Under the pieces are notes generated by a model. It saw only the letters and a program-made list of their open reading frames with translations. It ran no database searches and was not told the origin of the DNA. The position numbers and the translations under genes are program-made. Shown in pieces: positions 9,248-16,633 of a stretch of DNA of 64,000 nucleotides. The stretch's first letter is position 1, and every line of letters starts with the position of its first letter. Origin of the DNA: Planctomycetaceae bacterium. Its GTDB lineage: Bacteria; Planctomycetota; Planctomycetia; Planctomycetales; Planctomycetaceae. The stretch covers positions 124,001-188,000 of the forward strand of contig JACKHO010000005.1 of NCBI GenBank assembly GCA_020638955.1, in the 5' to 3' direction.

Positions 9248-10918
9248 ATGACGGACAATGGACCGAGCAAACTGGAAGGAATCAAACGAGCGAGCCGTCA
9301 ACTGCGCGGAACCATTGCCGAGGAACTTCTGTCGGATAGCGATCATTTCGGCGGCGATGATGCTCAACTGCTGAAATTTCACGGCAGCTATCAGCAGGAC
9401 GACCGCGATGACCGCAAAGACGGCAAGAAGTACTCGCTCATGCTGCGGAGCCGCGTTCCCGGCGGAAAAGTGACCGCCGAGCAGTTCCTCGCTGAACTCG
9501 ATATCTGCGACAAATGGGCCAACGGCACGTTGCGGGTTACCGACCGGCAAGCATTTCAGTTGCACGGCGTGCTGAAAACGAATCTCCGCGACACCATCCG
9601 TGGGATTAACGAAGTCAAACTCAGTACGGTTTCAGCCTGCGGCGATGTGTGCCGTAACGTCATGTGCTGTCCGGCACCGCACAAGAACAGCCCCGTCTAC
9701 GACCAAATGCAGGCCAAGTGCGATGAACTCGCCGACTTCGTTCGGCCCAAGTCGACCGCGTATTACGAAATCTGGCTGAGCGACGGGGAAAACAAAGAGA
9801 AGGTTCACGAAGAACTCGTCGAGGAGCCGCTCTATGGCGAAGTCTACCTGCCGCGCAAGTTCAAAATGGCCTTCGCGCTGCCGGAAGACAATTGCATCGA
9901 CATTTACACGCAGGACCTCGGTTTCCTGGCCGTTGTCGAGGACGACACCATTGTGGGATACAACGTCCTCGCAGGCGGTGGCTCCGGCATGACCCCCGCC
10001 AAGAAGGACACCTTCCCCGCAGTGGGGAAACGACTCACCTACGTCACGCCCGACCAGGTCCTTCCGGTCGCCGAAGCAATTATCAAAGTGCAGCGCGACT
10101 TCGGTAATCGCAGCGATCGTAAAGTCGCTCGCATGAAGTATCTCATTGCCAACTGGGGACTCGAAAAGTTCAAAGCAAAGGTCGAAGAGTACTACGGCAG
10201 CCCACTCCCTGAACCGCATCCGAGCGACGTTACCGACGTTGATGACCACCTCGGCTGGCACGAACAGGGTGATGGCAAGCTCTTCCTCGGCATTAACATT
10301 GAGAATGGCCGCATCAAAGATGAAGGGAACCTGCAACTGAAAGCCGGATTCCGTGCCTTGCTGACGAAGTATCCCGTCGACACACGTTTGACTGCACTGC
10401 AAAGCGTCATTCTGTGCGACATCGACCCGGCCTGGAAAGATGACATCAATTCCATCATGGCGGCCCACGGCATGATTCCCGCCGAAGAACTGTCGCTGAC
10501 CCGTCGCTATTCCATCGCCTGCCCGGCCCTGCCGACTTGCGGTCTGGCCGTGACGGAGTCAGAACGTGTGATGCCCAGTGTGGTGGACGACATCGACCGC
10601 GTTCTCGCAGAACAGGGACTGACTGGCGAACGTGTTTCCGTCCACATGACCGGCTGCCCCAACGGCTGCGCCCGTCCCTACACACCGGACGTGGGACTCG
10701 TCGGCAAGGCCCGCAACAAATACACCATGTACCTCGGCGGCAACGCTCAGGGAACCCGCATTGCCTTCCTGTATCAGGACATGGTCCCCCAGGAAGAAAT
10801 CGGCAACACCCTCGCGCCGGTCTTCGCCATGTTCAAAGCCCAGCGAAACGCCGGCGAAGCCTTTGGCGATTTCTGCCACCGGGTTGGGAAAGATGCGATT
10901 GATGCGGCGGTGAGTTAG
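9248..10918 (+). CDS. sir: Ferredoxin-type assimilatory sulfite reductase (siroheme/4Fe-4S)
   Basis: This 556-residue enzyme of the nitrite/sulfite reductase family reduces sulfite to sulfide with six electrons in the cytoplasm. The siroheme-coupled 4Fe-4S cluster ligands are C425 and C431 (Cx5C in ACPALPTCGLA) and C470 and C474 (Cx3C in GCPNGCARP). Two duplicated ferrodoxin-like halves are present, with RVTDRQAFQLHG in the first. The conserved basic stretch with R and K ligands for siroheme anions matches sulfite rather than nitrite reductase, but the two are hard to separate by eye. AGGTGA at about 9234 lies upstream of the ATG. No partner flavoprotein gene is adjacent, which fits a ferredoxin-dependent single-subunit enzyme. 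The neighbours are unrelated to sulfur metabolism. Confidence 0.87.
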   Translation: MTDNGPSKLEGIKRASRQLRGTIAEELLSDSDHFGGDDAQLLKFHGSYQQDDRDDRKDGKKYSLMLRSRVPGGKVTAEQFLAELDICDKWANGTLRVTDRQAFQLHGVLKTNLRDTIRGINEVKLSTVSACGDVCRNVMCCPAPHKNSPVYDQMQAKCDELADFVRPKSTAYYEIWLSDGENKEKVHEELVEEPLYGEVYLPRKFKMAFALPEDNCIDIYTQDLGFLAVVEDDTIVGYNVLAGGGSGMTPAKKDTFPAVGKRLTYVTPDQVLPVAEAIIKVQRDFGNRSDRKVARMKYLIANWGLEKFKAKVEEYYGSPLPEPHPSDVTDVDDHLGWHEQGDGKLFLGINIENGRIKDEGNLQLKAGFRALLTKYPVDTRLTALQSVILCDIDPAWKDDINSIMAAHGMIPAEELSLTRRYSIACPALPTCGLAVTESERVMPSVVDDIDRVLAEQGLTGERVSVHMTGCPNGCARPYTPDVGLVGKARNKYTMYLGGNAQGTRIAFLYQDMVPQEEIGNTLAPVFAMFKAQRNAGEAFGDFCHRVGKDAIDAAVS

Positions 10919-11003
10919 TGGTGATTAATATGACGTGTTGCGTCATTGCCGCCACGAGATTCGGACTTCGTAAAGGTCAAGCGAATTGTTGAAGGCGGTA
11001 GAT

Positions 11004-11738
11004 ATGCAACAGCTCAAAGATTTCGCTGATGATCGGCTCCTAAACGGATGTGTCTACTGCGAGGGAGGTTTTGAAGAAACACGTGATCACGTTCCCTCGC
11101 GCATTCTTTTGGACAAGCCATTTCCCGCCAATCTTCCGGTTGTTCCCGCGTGTGCCGATTGTAATGCTGCGTTTGCGTTCGACGAAGAATATGTAGCTGC
11201 GTTAATCGATTGTGTTCTCGTCGGTAGCACCGACCCAGAAAGAATTCGAAACGAGCGTCTCGCCCGGGCGTTTTCCCGAAACGTCCCTTTGAGGGCTCGT
11301 ATTGAACGAGCCAGGCACGTTGAAGGGAAAACAACCACTTTCTCGATTGAAGAAGAACGGGTTGAGAACGTCATCGTAAAGCTTGCGAAAGGGCATGCTG
11401 CCTATGAGTTGGGAGTCCCTTATCGACAAGCCCCAGAGATGGTGGTTTGGTGTCCGGTTCCAAACATGACAACGGAAGAATGGTCGGCGTTCGATGCCGC
11501 GCATGTTGGCGGGCTAATCAACGAAGTTGGGTCACGAAACAGTCAAAGGATGCTTTGCACGCAGGTTACGCTGCGCTCGATGGCAGGCGAGGACAGAGCA
11601 GTGAATTTCTTGGTAAACGACTGGATAGTGGTTCAGGAGGGCCGGTATCGGTACCAAGCGATTGATGAGCCAGAAATCGTACGGATAAAGATTCTTCTGT
11701 CAGAATATTTGGCCTGTGAGGTCACCTGGAAACGCTAA
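11004..11738 (+). CDS. HNH endonuclease-like protein
   Basis: This 244-residue protein has a compact zinc-supported HNH core at its N-terminus. The elements are C16-x2-C19, the DHVP histidine at 28-31, and C50-x2-C53 followed by N54, as in HNH_5-type nucleases. The remaining 180 residues are unfamiliar and include a tryptophan-rich C-terminal segment. I chose the ATG at 11004 because AAGGCGGT lies just upstream; a TTG at 10986 in the same frame would add six residues. The gene follows the sulfite reductase by 85 bp and precedes a DUF2726 gene on the same strand. No methyltransferase or integrase accompanies it. Function could be defence, DNA processing or a stray homing-type nuclease; the motif is clear but the role is not. 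Confidence 0.68.
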   Translation: MQQLKDFADDRLLNGCVYCEGGFEETRDHVPSRILLDKPFPANLPVVPACADCNAAFAFDEEYVAALIDCVLVGSTDPERIRNERLARAFSRNVPLRARIERARHVEGKTTTFSIEEERVENVIVKLAKGHAAYELGVPYRQAPEMVVWCPVPNMTTEEWSAFDAAHVGGLINEVGSRNSQRMLCTQVTLRSMAGEDRAVNFLVNDWIVVQEGRYRYQAIDEPEIVRIKILLSEYLACEVTWKR

Positions 11739-11778
11739 TTGACGGTGGTGGGTGGCGTGGCCGTTCGACATTCCGTGC

Positions 11779-11809
11779 CATGCCCACGTCGCGGAGCAGC
11801 GTGGGCATG
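11779..11809. repeat. REP-like palindrome
   Basis: A 9-bp perfect stem, CATGCCCAC paired with GTGGGCATG, encloses a 13-nt loop in the 212-bp gap between the HNH and DUF2726 genes. It has no T-tract, so it looks like a dispersed palindromic repeat rather than a terminator. The rest of the gap shows no convincing gene. Confidence 0.6.
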
Positions 11810-11950
11810 CCGGGTGCGTCGGTTGACATACACTGACTCCCTTCGAGCCGTGCTCAGGTTGCGTCAAAACTCACTGGAATCATCGCAAATGCAAAGTCTA
11901 CGGGCTATCCTTCTCGCATACATTTAAGACCTCGTAAGCAGGTAAAGGCA

Positions 11951-12436
11951 ATGGGCGAGTCGGAACGGATGGGGTGCCTGTTTGCAGTCTTCAGATTCTT
12001 GGGATTCGGCGATGCGGAGCCCCAAGAGGCTCCGTCGTTGCCGTACGAAAGGAAGCCGGAACTGCTCACGAAAGCAGAGCGTTCGTTCTTTGGTGTGCTC
12101 CAGCAATCTGTGGCTGGGCGATATCACGTTTTTGTAAAGGTGCGACTTGCTGATTTGTTAAACGTTCGCAAGGGCACTGGAAAATGGCAGTCTCATTTCA
12201 ATCGAATTCAGTCGAAGCACATCGACTTTGTTCTGTGCGAAAAGGAACAAGTCACGCCACTACTGGCAATTGAACTGGATGACTCATCACACCAGCGTCG
12301 CAATCGTCAGGAACGCGACGCGTTCCTTGAAGAAACGCTCGCGGTAGCCGACTTCCCCTTGCTCCGCATTCCCGTTCGCGCGTCATACAACGTGAATCAG
12401 CTGCGCCAGCAGATCGAGGAATTCACTTCCAACTGA
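11951..12436 (+). CDS. DUF2726 domain protein, restriction-endonuclease-like fold
   Basis: This 161-residue protein is almost entirely one DUF2726 domain. The family is predicted to have the PD-(D/E)xK nuclease fold. The expected pattern is visible: HIDFVL with D92, then LLAIELDD with E108 and D110/D111, followed by a basic helix (SSHQRRNRQERDAFLEE) and the strand PLLRIPV. A short hydrophobic N-terminus (CLFAVFRFLGFG) precedes it and could be a weak membrane segment. Members are often fused to helicase or topoisomerase-type zinc domains; here the domain stands alone. It lies 212 bp after the HNH gene on the same strand. Whether it cuts DNA is untested; the family assignment is good. Confidence 0.75.
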   Translation: MGESERMGCLFAVFRFLGFGDAEPQEAPSLPYERKPELLTKAERSFFGVLQQSVAGRYHVFVKVRLADLLNVRKGTGKWQSHFNRIQSKHIDFVLCEKEQVTPLLAIELDDSSHQRRNRQERDAFLEETLAVADFPLLRIPVRASYNVNQLRQQIEEFTSN

Positions 12437-12512
12437 ATCGTTGATGCACCGGGAAGCCCATCCGCCCGCTTAAAGCGACTGAGCTCCAAAACGCAACATG
12501 CTCCATCGCGGA

Positions 12513-14426
12513 CTACTTCAGTTGAAACTCCCTCTTTGTCGCCCCAAGTTGTTTCTGCGGTTCCACGCCATTCGCCAGTTCTTGGCTGGGAGCATCTTTC
12601 CCGACTCGAATGGTGAACGGGCCGGCGGAGTAGACCGGCGGTGTGAAGGATTGTTCACGGACGCGAACGGTGTAGAGCACCTCGCCGTTGCTTTCATCCG
12701 TCACCTGAACAACGGGATGTTCCGCGTTTGAGCAGGTGAGTGTGGGGAGGTAGCCGGTGGCTTTGCGTCCGTCATTGTCGCGGACATTCACGGTCATCGG
12801 CCAGCCGGAGAATTGTTCGGCGTCACCTTTCGACGAATCGGAGAAACGTGGCCAGCATTCAATGCGAATGGTGCCGTCCTTTTTATTGAACCGGACGAGG
12901 CCGTAGCCATCGCCCCGCTGCATTTCATCTTTGACGTTCGGCGGGTTGGCGTAGGCCATCATCGAAATCCGGTTACCTAGGCCGTCCTTGAAATCGCCCG
13001 TCCAGGGCAAGGGACTTCCAGCTACGGGATTCGGTCCCGGCTTTTCATCTTCGGGATGCCACCAGCGGCCATAAATCGTGTTCACAAGTGCCGGGCTGGT
13101 GAATCCGTAAGGACCATCGCTGAATTCATCAATTCCGTGCTTCACAACCACCGCCAAATGCTGATCACCGCAAAGATGCACGGCCCATGAGCGACGAATG
13201 GCTTCCAGAGCTTTGTCGCGACCTGTCTGCGGCCACCCGTTACAGTCGAGGTCGGCCAGCAGGCGACCGTTCTCCGAACCATGCATATGCACCGCACCAC
13301 AGAATGCGGTTTGCGACAGCACGGCCTTGATTTCCGCACCGGACCAGTCGGTGTTCCATTCGTCGAGGAACTTCAATTGGCGATCACCCAACAGCTTCAG
13401 GTTCGGCAGGTCGATGGTCTTGGGGTCGTAACTGGGATCATTAATATGGTCCGGACGCGGTCCCATTTGCGGGATTTTCCCCATCGGACCGGTCTTGAAC
13501 TTCCGGTCTTCCAGGATGGCGAAATCGATACCGCCGACACGCAGTCGCGTGAAGTACACGGTGATGTCCCGTTCGACGGGCGCTGGGTCGGGACAGTCCG
13601 GCAGGTGGGCCGTCTGTTGCCGCTGCACCATGTTTACGTAATCCACCGGATAGAAGTACCCACCGTCAGAATTTCCTTTTTCCGTCGACACTTTACCGTT
13701 CTCACCCCACAGGTTGGGCTGACCGACGTCGTGGTCGTCTGGAATACATACGGCTGGTCGATCGCGCAGGACATCGCGAAACTGCAATCCGAATTCGATC
13801 CAGCCGGCCGTGTGTTCGGTGTGCCGGTAAGTTTGGTCCCCCGCGAAGAACAGCAGGTCAGGATTCTGTCGTTTCAGATTGTCAATGATTTCCGGACGCA
13901 GCCCCGTCGTGCGACTCGAATTGCACGACATGTTCGCAATGACAATTTCCTCTTTGTCCTTAGGATCCTTTCGAATGAGTCCCTCGAATGTCGCCTTTTC
14001 ACCATGGCGCACGCGGTACGGCACATCGACCGAGTTGTCCCAGTTTTCAATACGGAAGTGAGCATCCCAGCCGGGATACAGCACGTCGGATTTGGCAGCT
14101 TCCTGCCACGCGTCGCCCCGCTTCAGTTCGAGCCGGGCTTCCTTCACTTCGCCAGGCTTCAGCGGGAACAGTTGGGCGGTCATTTTCATGACGCGCGAGT
14201 CGTGCGTGTAGACAGCGAACGCAATGACTTCATCGCGTGGCACATCCATGGGAGGTGGGGCGTTGTTCCCTTTGGCATTCTTCTTCCACCACTCTCCGAC
14301 GGCAAAAGAATCGAGGTTGGGAAAATCATCGCCAAACGGCTTCGCAGCCTCCTGAGCCACGAGCGGCGCGGAGCAGAACAGGACGAACAGCAGACAGGCA
14401 GACCGAAATGACATATGTTGACTCAT
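12513..14426 (-). CDS. Exported PhoD-like alkaline phosphatase/phosphodiesterase
   Basis: This is a 637-residue metallophosphoesterase with a signal peptide (CLLFVLFCSAPLVAQE). The PhoD-like metal site is seen as IANMSCNSSR, FFAGDQTYRHTEHT, IPDDHDVGQPN and, further on, HLCGDQHLAVVV with the paired histidines. An N-terminal beta domain (residues about 40-165) precedes the catalytic domain, and a C-terminal all-beta extension (about 540-637) follows. Members hydrolyse phosphomono- or diesters outside the cytoplasm. M5 is an alternative start. The gene is convergent with the DUF2726 gene and divergent from larB, so it is probably transcribed alone. Substrate is unknown. No recognisable pho box was seen upstream. 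Confidence 0.83.
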   Translation of the reverse strand: MSQHMSFRSACLLFVLFCSAPLVAQEAAKPFGDDFPNLDSFAVGEWWKKNAKGNNAPPPMDVPRDEVIAFAVYTHDSRVMKMTAQLFPLKPGEVKEARLELKRGDAWQEAAKSDVLYPGWDAHFRIENWDNSVDVPYRVRHGEKATFEGLIRKDPKDKEEIVIANMSCNSSRTTGLRPEIIDNLKRQNPDLLFFAGDQTYRHTEHTAGWIEFGLQFRDVLRDRPAVCIPDDHDVGQPNLWGENGKVSTEKGNSDGGYFYPVDYVNMVQRQQTAHLPDCPDPAPVERDITVYFTRLRVGGIDFAILEDRKFKTGPMGKIPQMGPRPDHINDPSYDPKTIDLPNLKLLGDRQLKFLDEWNTDWSGAEIKAVLSQTAFCGAVHMHGSENGRLLADLDCNGWPQTGRDKALEAIRRSWAVHLCGDQHLAVVVKHGIDEFSDGPYGFTSPALVNTIYGRWWHPEDEKPGPNPVAGSPLPWTGDFKDGLGNRISMMAYANPPNVKDEMQRGDGYGLVRFNKKDGTIRIECWPRFSDSSKGDAEQFSGWPMTVNVRDNDGRKATGYLPTLTCSNAEHPVVQVTDESNGEVLYTVRVREQSFTPPVYSAGPFTIRVGKDAPSQELANGVEPQKQLGATKREFQLK

Positions 14427-14555
14427 CAGTTGGACGAACGAGTTGTCGAAAATGTTGCAGGCATGTTAGAAGACTCAGACGATAAGCCCAACCATACGCC
14501 GCCAGTATGGCGAATGAAGGGTACATTCGAATAATGGTGATCGCGTCTCAACTCC

Positions 14556-14613
14556 CCCTCTCCTCCACAATGGCTGTTACAATGTGTCGCAACGCTCATT
14601 GTGGGGGAGAGGG
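14556..14613. repeat. Long imperfect inverted repeat in the 307-bp gap upstream of larB
   Basis: Bases 14556-14572 pair with 14597-14613 over 17 positions (one G-T wobble) around a 24-nt loop. The arms are CCCTCTCCTCCACAATG and CATTGTGGGGGAGAGGG. No T-tract follows, and the flank repeats the purine-rich arm (GGTGAGGGGG). It looks like a dispersed palindromic repeat unit of the genome. The rest of the 14427-14733 gap holds no convincing gene and must contain the divergent promoters. Confidence 0.65.
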
Positions 14614-14733
14614 TCGGGGTGAGGGGGAAAGTTCGTTGGAATTGCCTCGCTGGCAACGCACGCCCCCCTCATCTGGCCTGTAACGTTCAACGCGAAACGA
14701 ATTCTTAGTAAGCCTGCTGTGGAGTAAGAGATT

Positions 14734-15546
14734 GTGAACGGCGAACAGTTGTGGAATTTGTTACGCGGCGTCGCAGAAGGAAAAATTTCGGCCCGCAGCG
14801 CATTTGACTCCGTTGCAACGGAATGGACCGAAGGTTCGCCGGCCTCCGAAAATGTGGGTGAAGGCAGCACTACCCCAGCGGGAATTGTGGACATCGACCT
14901 CGACCGCCAGCAGCGGTGCGGATTCCCGGAAGTCGTCTACGCCCCGGGCAAGTCCATTGAATCGATTTGTGAAGCGTTTCGACTCCAGCAGGCAGCCGGT
15001 CAGAATTCGTTGGCGACCCGCTGCAGCCCGGCCCAACTGTCCGGAATTCATTCCCGCTTCCCCAACACCATTCTCGATCAAACAGCCCGCACTGCCCGCC
15101 TCATGTGCAATGAGGATGTCAAAGGACACGTGGTGGTTGTCACCGCTGGCACCTCAGATCTCCCCGTCGCTCTGGAAGCATGCGAAACATTGCGTTGGAT
15201 GAACATCGGCGTGGAACTGGTGTGTGATATTGGCGTCGCCGGTCCGCAGCGGCTGCTGGCACGTCGCAACCAACTCAACGCCGCGCAGGCTCTGGTGGTC
15301 GTCGCCGGTATGGAAGGGGCTTTGCCGTCGGTCGTTGGTGGCTGGGTCAAGGTTCCCGTTATCGGCGTGCCCACGAGCGTCGGATATGGGGCGAATCTCG
15401 GTGGCGTTTCGGCATTACTGAGCATGTTGAACAGTTGTGCGGCCAACGTTTGTGTGGTCAACATTGACGCAGGGTTCAAGGGGGGATACCTCGCCGGTAT
15501 GATTTCCCGCCAAACCGAATTTGCCAGCGACGCCAAAAACTCCTGA
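14734..15546 (+). CDS. larB: Nickel pincer cofactor biosynthesis protein LarB
   Basis: This 270-residue protein belongs to the LarB family (AIR carboxylase-like fold). LarB carboxylates and hydrolyses nicotinic acid adenine dinucleotide to start synthesis of the nickel-pincer nucleotide used by lactate racemase and related enzymes. The family signatures are clear: an N-terminal helix with LLRGVAEGKIS, then IDLDRQQRCGFPEVVYAPGK, VVVTAGTSDLPVA, VVVAGMEGALPSVVGG and VIGVPTSVGYGANLGG. Start is GTG at 14734, nine bases after GGAG at 14721. LarC, LarE and LarA are not in the window. It is followed after 5 bp by rfbC, an unrelated pathway, so the pairing probably reflects co-transcription only. Confidence 0.9.
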   Translation: MNGEQLWNLLRGVAEGKISARSAFDSVATEWTEGSPASENVGEGSTTPAGIVDIDLDRQQRCGFPEVVYAPGKSIESICEAFRLQQAAGQNSLATRCSPAQLSGIHSRFPNTILDQTARTARLMCNEDVKGHVVVVTAGTSDLPVALEACETLRWMNIGVELVCDIGVAGPQRLLARRNQLNAAQALVVVAGMEGALPSVVGGWVKVPVIGVPTSVGYGANLGGVSALLSMLNSCAANVCVVNIDAGFKGGYLAGMISRQTEFASDAKNS

Positions 15547-15551
15547 TCCCC

Positions 15552-16094
15552 ATGCAGTTTGCACCGACCCGAATCGAAGACGTCATTCTCGTTACGCCCA
15601 AACTCTTCGGCGACCCGCGGGGATTCTTCCTGGAAATGTACCACCAGGAAAAGTTCCAGGCCGGTGGCATCGATGCACAGTTCGTGCAGGACAATCTCTC
15701 CCGCTCACAACGCGGCGTGCTGCGTGGCCTGCATTATCAAATCCAGCATCCCCAGGGAAAACTGGTCACGGTACTCTCCGGAAAAATCTTCGACGTCGCC
15801 GTCGACGTCCGCCGCAGCTCCCCCACATTCGGCCAGTGGGTCGGTGCTATCCTGGATGATGAATCGCGCCAGGCCCTGTACATCCCACCCGGCTTCGCCC
15901 ACGGATTCTCCGTCCTCAGCGACTCAGCCGACGTCTACTACAAATGCACCGACCTCTATCACCCCGAACACGAACGCACCCTGCTCTGGAACGACCCAAC
16001 AGTCAACGTCGACTGGCCACTAGACAGTGATCCAATTCTATCACCGAAAGATGTCGCGGGACTTCCACTCGATGAAGTCGAATGTTTTGAGTAA
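15552..16094 (+). CDS. rfbC: dTDP-4-dehydrorhamnose 3,5-epimerase
   Basis: This 180-residue cupin-fold epimerase makes dTDP-4-keto-L-rhamnose for surface polysaccharide. The signatures are FGDPRGFFLEMY (substrate loop), QDNLSRSQRGVLRGLHYQ with the catalytic histidine, GKIFDVAVDVR, and IPPGFAHGF. Length is normal for the family. The other rhamnose genes (rfbA, B, D) are absent. The gene starts 5 bp after larB, so the two are likely co-transcribed. Its last 18 codons and stop occur a second time exactly 250 bp downstream, with synonymous differences only. Confidence 0.93.
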   Translation: MQFAPTRIEDVILVTPKLFGDPRGFFLEMYHQEKFQAGGIDAQFVQDNLSRSQRGVLRGLHYQIQHPQGKLVTVLSGKIFDVAVDVRRSSPTFGQWVGAILDDESRQALYIPPGFAHGFSVLSDSADVYYKCTDLYHPEHERTLLWNDPTVNVDWPLDSDPILSPKDVAGLPLDEVECFE

Positions 16095-16101
16095 CCAACT
16101 C

Positions 16102-16282
16102 GTAGGCTGGGACTCGTCCCAGCATTTGCGGTACAATTTGACACGCGCACTCATCATCAAACGCTGGTTGGCTCAATTTGTTCCTTCACAAGAGTCGTTA
16201 CATCATGGGAAACATTCCCGGGTGGCACGGCGATGTATTCGAGTACGCCGAACGAATCATGCTGGGACGAGTCCCAGCCTAC
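16102..16282. repeat. 181-bp element bounded by perfect 23-bp inverted repeats
   Basis: Bases 16102-16124 and 16260-16282 are exact reverse complements of each other over 23 positions. Each arm is itself nearly palindromic (GCTGGGAC-TC-GTCCCAGC). The 135 bp between them contains no convincing gene. The structure resembles a pair of head-to-head REP sequences or a MITE-like unit. It begins 8 bases after the rfbC stop codon and ends 5 bases before the second copy of the rfbC tail. No flanking target duplication of classic size is seen. Confidence 0.75.
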
Positions 16283-16287
16283 GAAGA

Positions 16288-16344
16288 CTGTCGCCGAAAG
16301 ATGTGGCGGGACTTCCACTCGATGAGGTTGAGTGTTTTGAGTAA
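16288..16344 (+). pseudogene. Remnant: second copy of the rfbC 3' end
   Basis: These 57 bases encode LSPKDVAGLPLDEVECFE plus TAA, identical in protein to the true rfbC end at 16038-16094. Fifty-one of 57 bases match; all six differences are third-position and synonymous (CTA/CTG, TCA/TCG, GTC/GTG, GAA/GAG, GTC/GTT, GAA/GAG). The match stops just upstream of the codon and shortly after the stop codon (TAACCA in both). No intact upstream coding sequence is attached. It is best read as the leftover tail of another rfbC allele. Confidence 0.75.
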
Positions 16345-16454
16345 CCAGTTGGAAATGACTCTCCGATCACCAAAGTACATACCGCTGTTCAACACCCGCT
16401 ATCCCCAGGTACAATGAATCATGGTGCTTCCGAGCTCATTGTCGAAGGGTACTC

Positions 16455-16616
16455 ATGATGCGAGACTCACGAATCATATTTCGTATTCTGGTTGGTTGGG
16501 CAACTGTGCAACCTGTCATTCTTGGCGGTTTAGCTGCCGGTCAGGATCGTCCTAAGGCTTTACCTAGAATGGCGGAACAACGGTCGATCCTCGACTTGCC
16601 AGAAGAGTTGAAGTAG
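16455..16616 (+). CDS. Possible small exported protein, 53 residues
   Basis: An open frame of 53 residues starts with two consecutive ATGs (16455 and 16458) after AAGGG at 16445-16449. The predicted protein begins MMRDSRIIFRILVGWATV and continues with a hydrophobic stretch ending LGGLAAGQD, which looks like a signal peptide with an A-x-A/G type cleavage site. A short charged tail ends DLPEELK. A perfect palindrome follows directly after the stop. No homologue is recognised. It could be a genuine small secreted protein, the relic of a longer gene, or chance; the ribosome site and signal-like shape are the only support. Confidence 0.35.
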   Translation: MMRDSRIIFRILVGWATVQPVILGGLAAGQDRPKALPRMAEQRSILDLPEELK

Positions 16617-16633
16617 GGCCGGTGTCACCGGCC
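16617..16633. repeat. Perfect GC-rich palindrome
   Basis: GGCCGGTG-T-CACCGGCC has 8-bp arms with one central base, directly after the stop codon of the small frame ending at 16616. There is no T-run after it, so a dispersed palindromic repeat is likelier than a terminator. Confidence 0.6.

Noticed and set aside
9248..10918. Assignment as nitrite reductase
   Set aside because: The siroheme/cluster motifs fit both, but no nitrate-assimilation gene is near and overall length and N-terminus fit sulfite reductase better. Some uncertainty remains.
13281..14411. 376-codon open frame antisense to the PhoD-like phosphatase
   Set aside because: It mirrors the codon structure of a well-supported gene, lacks a ribosome site and matches no family. 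The same applies to the long antisense frames at 25971-27056 and 46220-47305.
16027..16344. Reading the rfbC tail copy as the end of a 105-residue gene
   Set aside because: The upstream part runs through rfbC in another frame and the inverted-repeat element; only the last 18 codons resemble protein.
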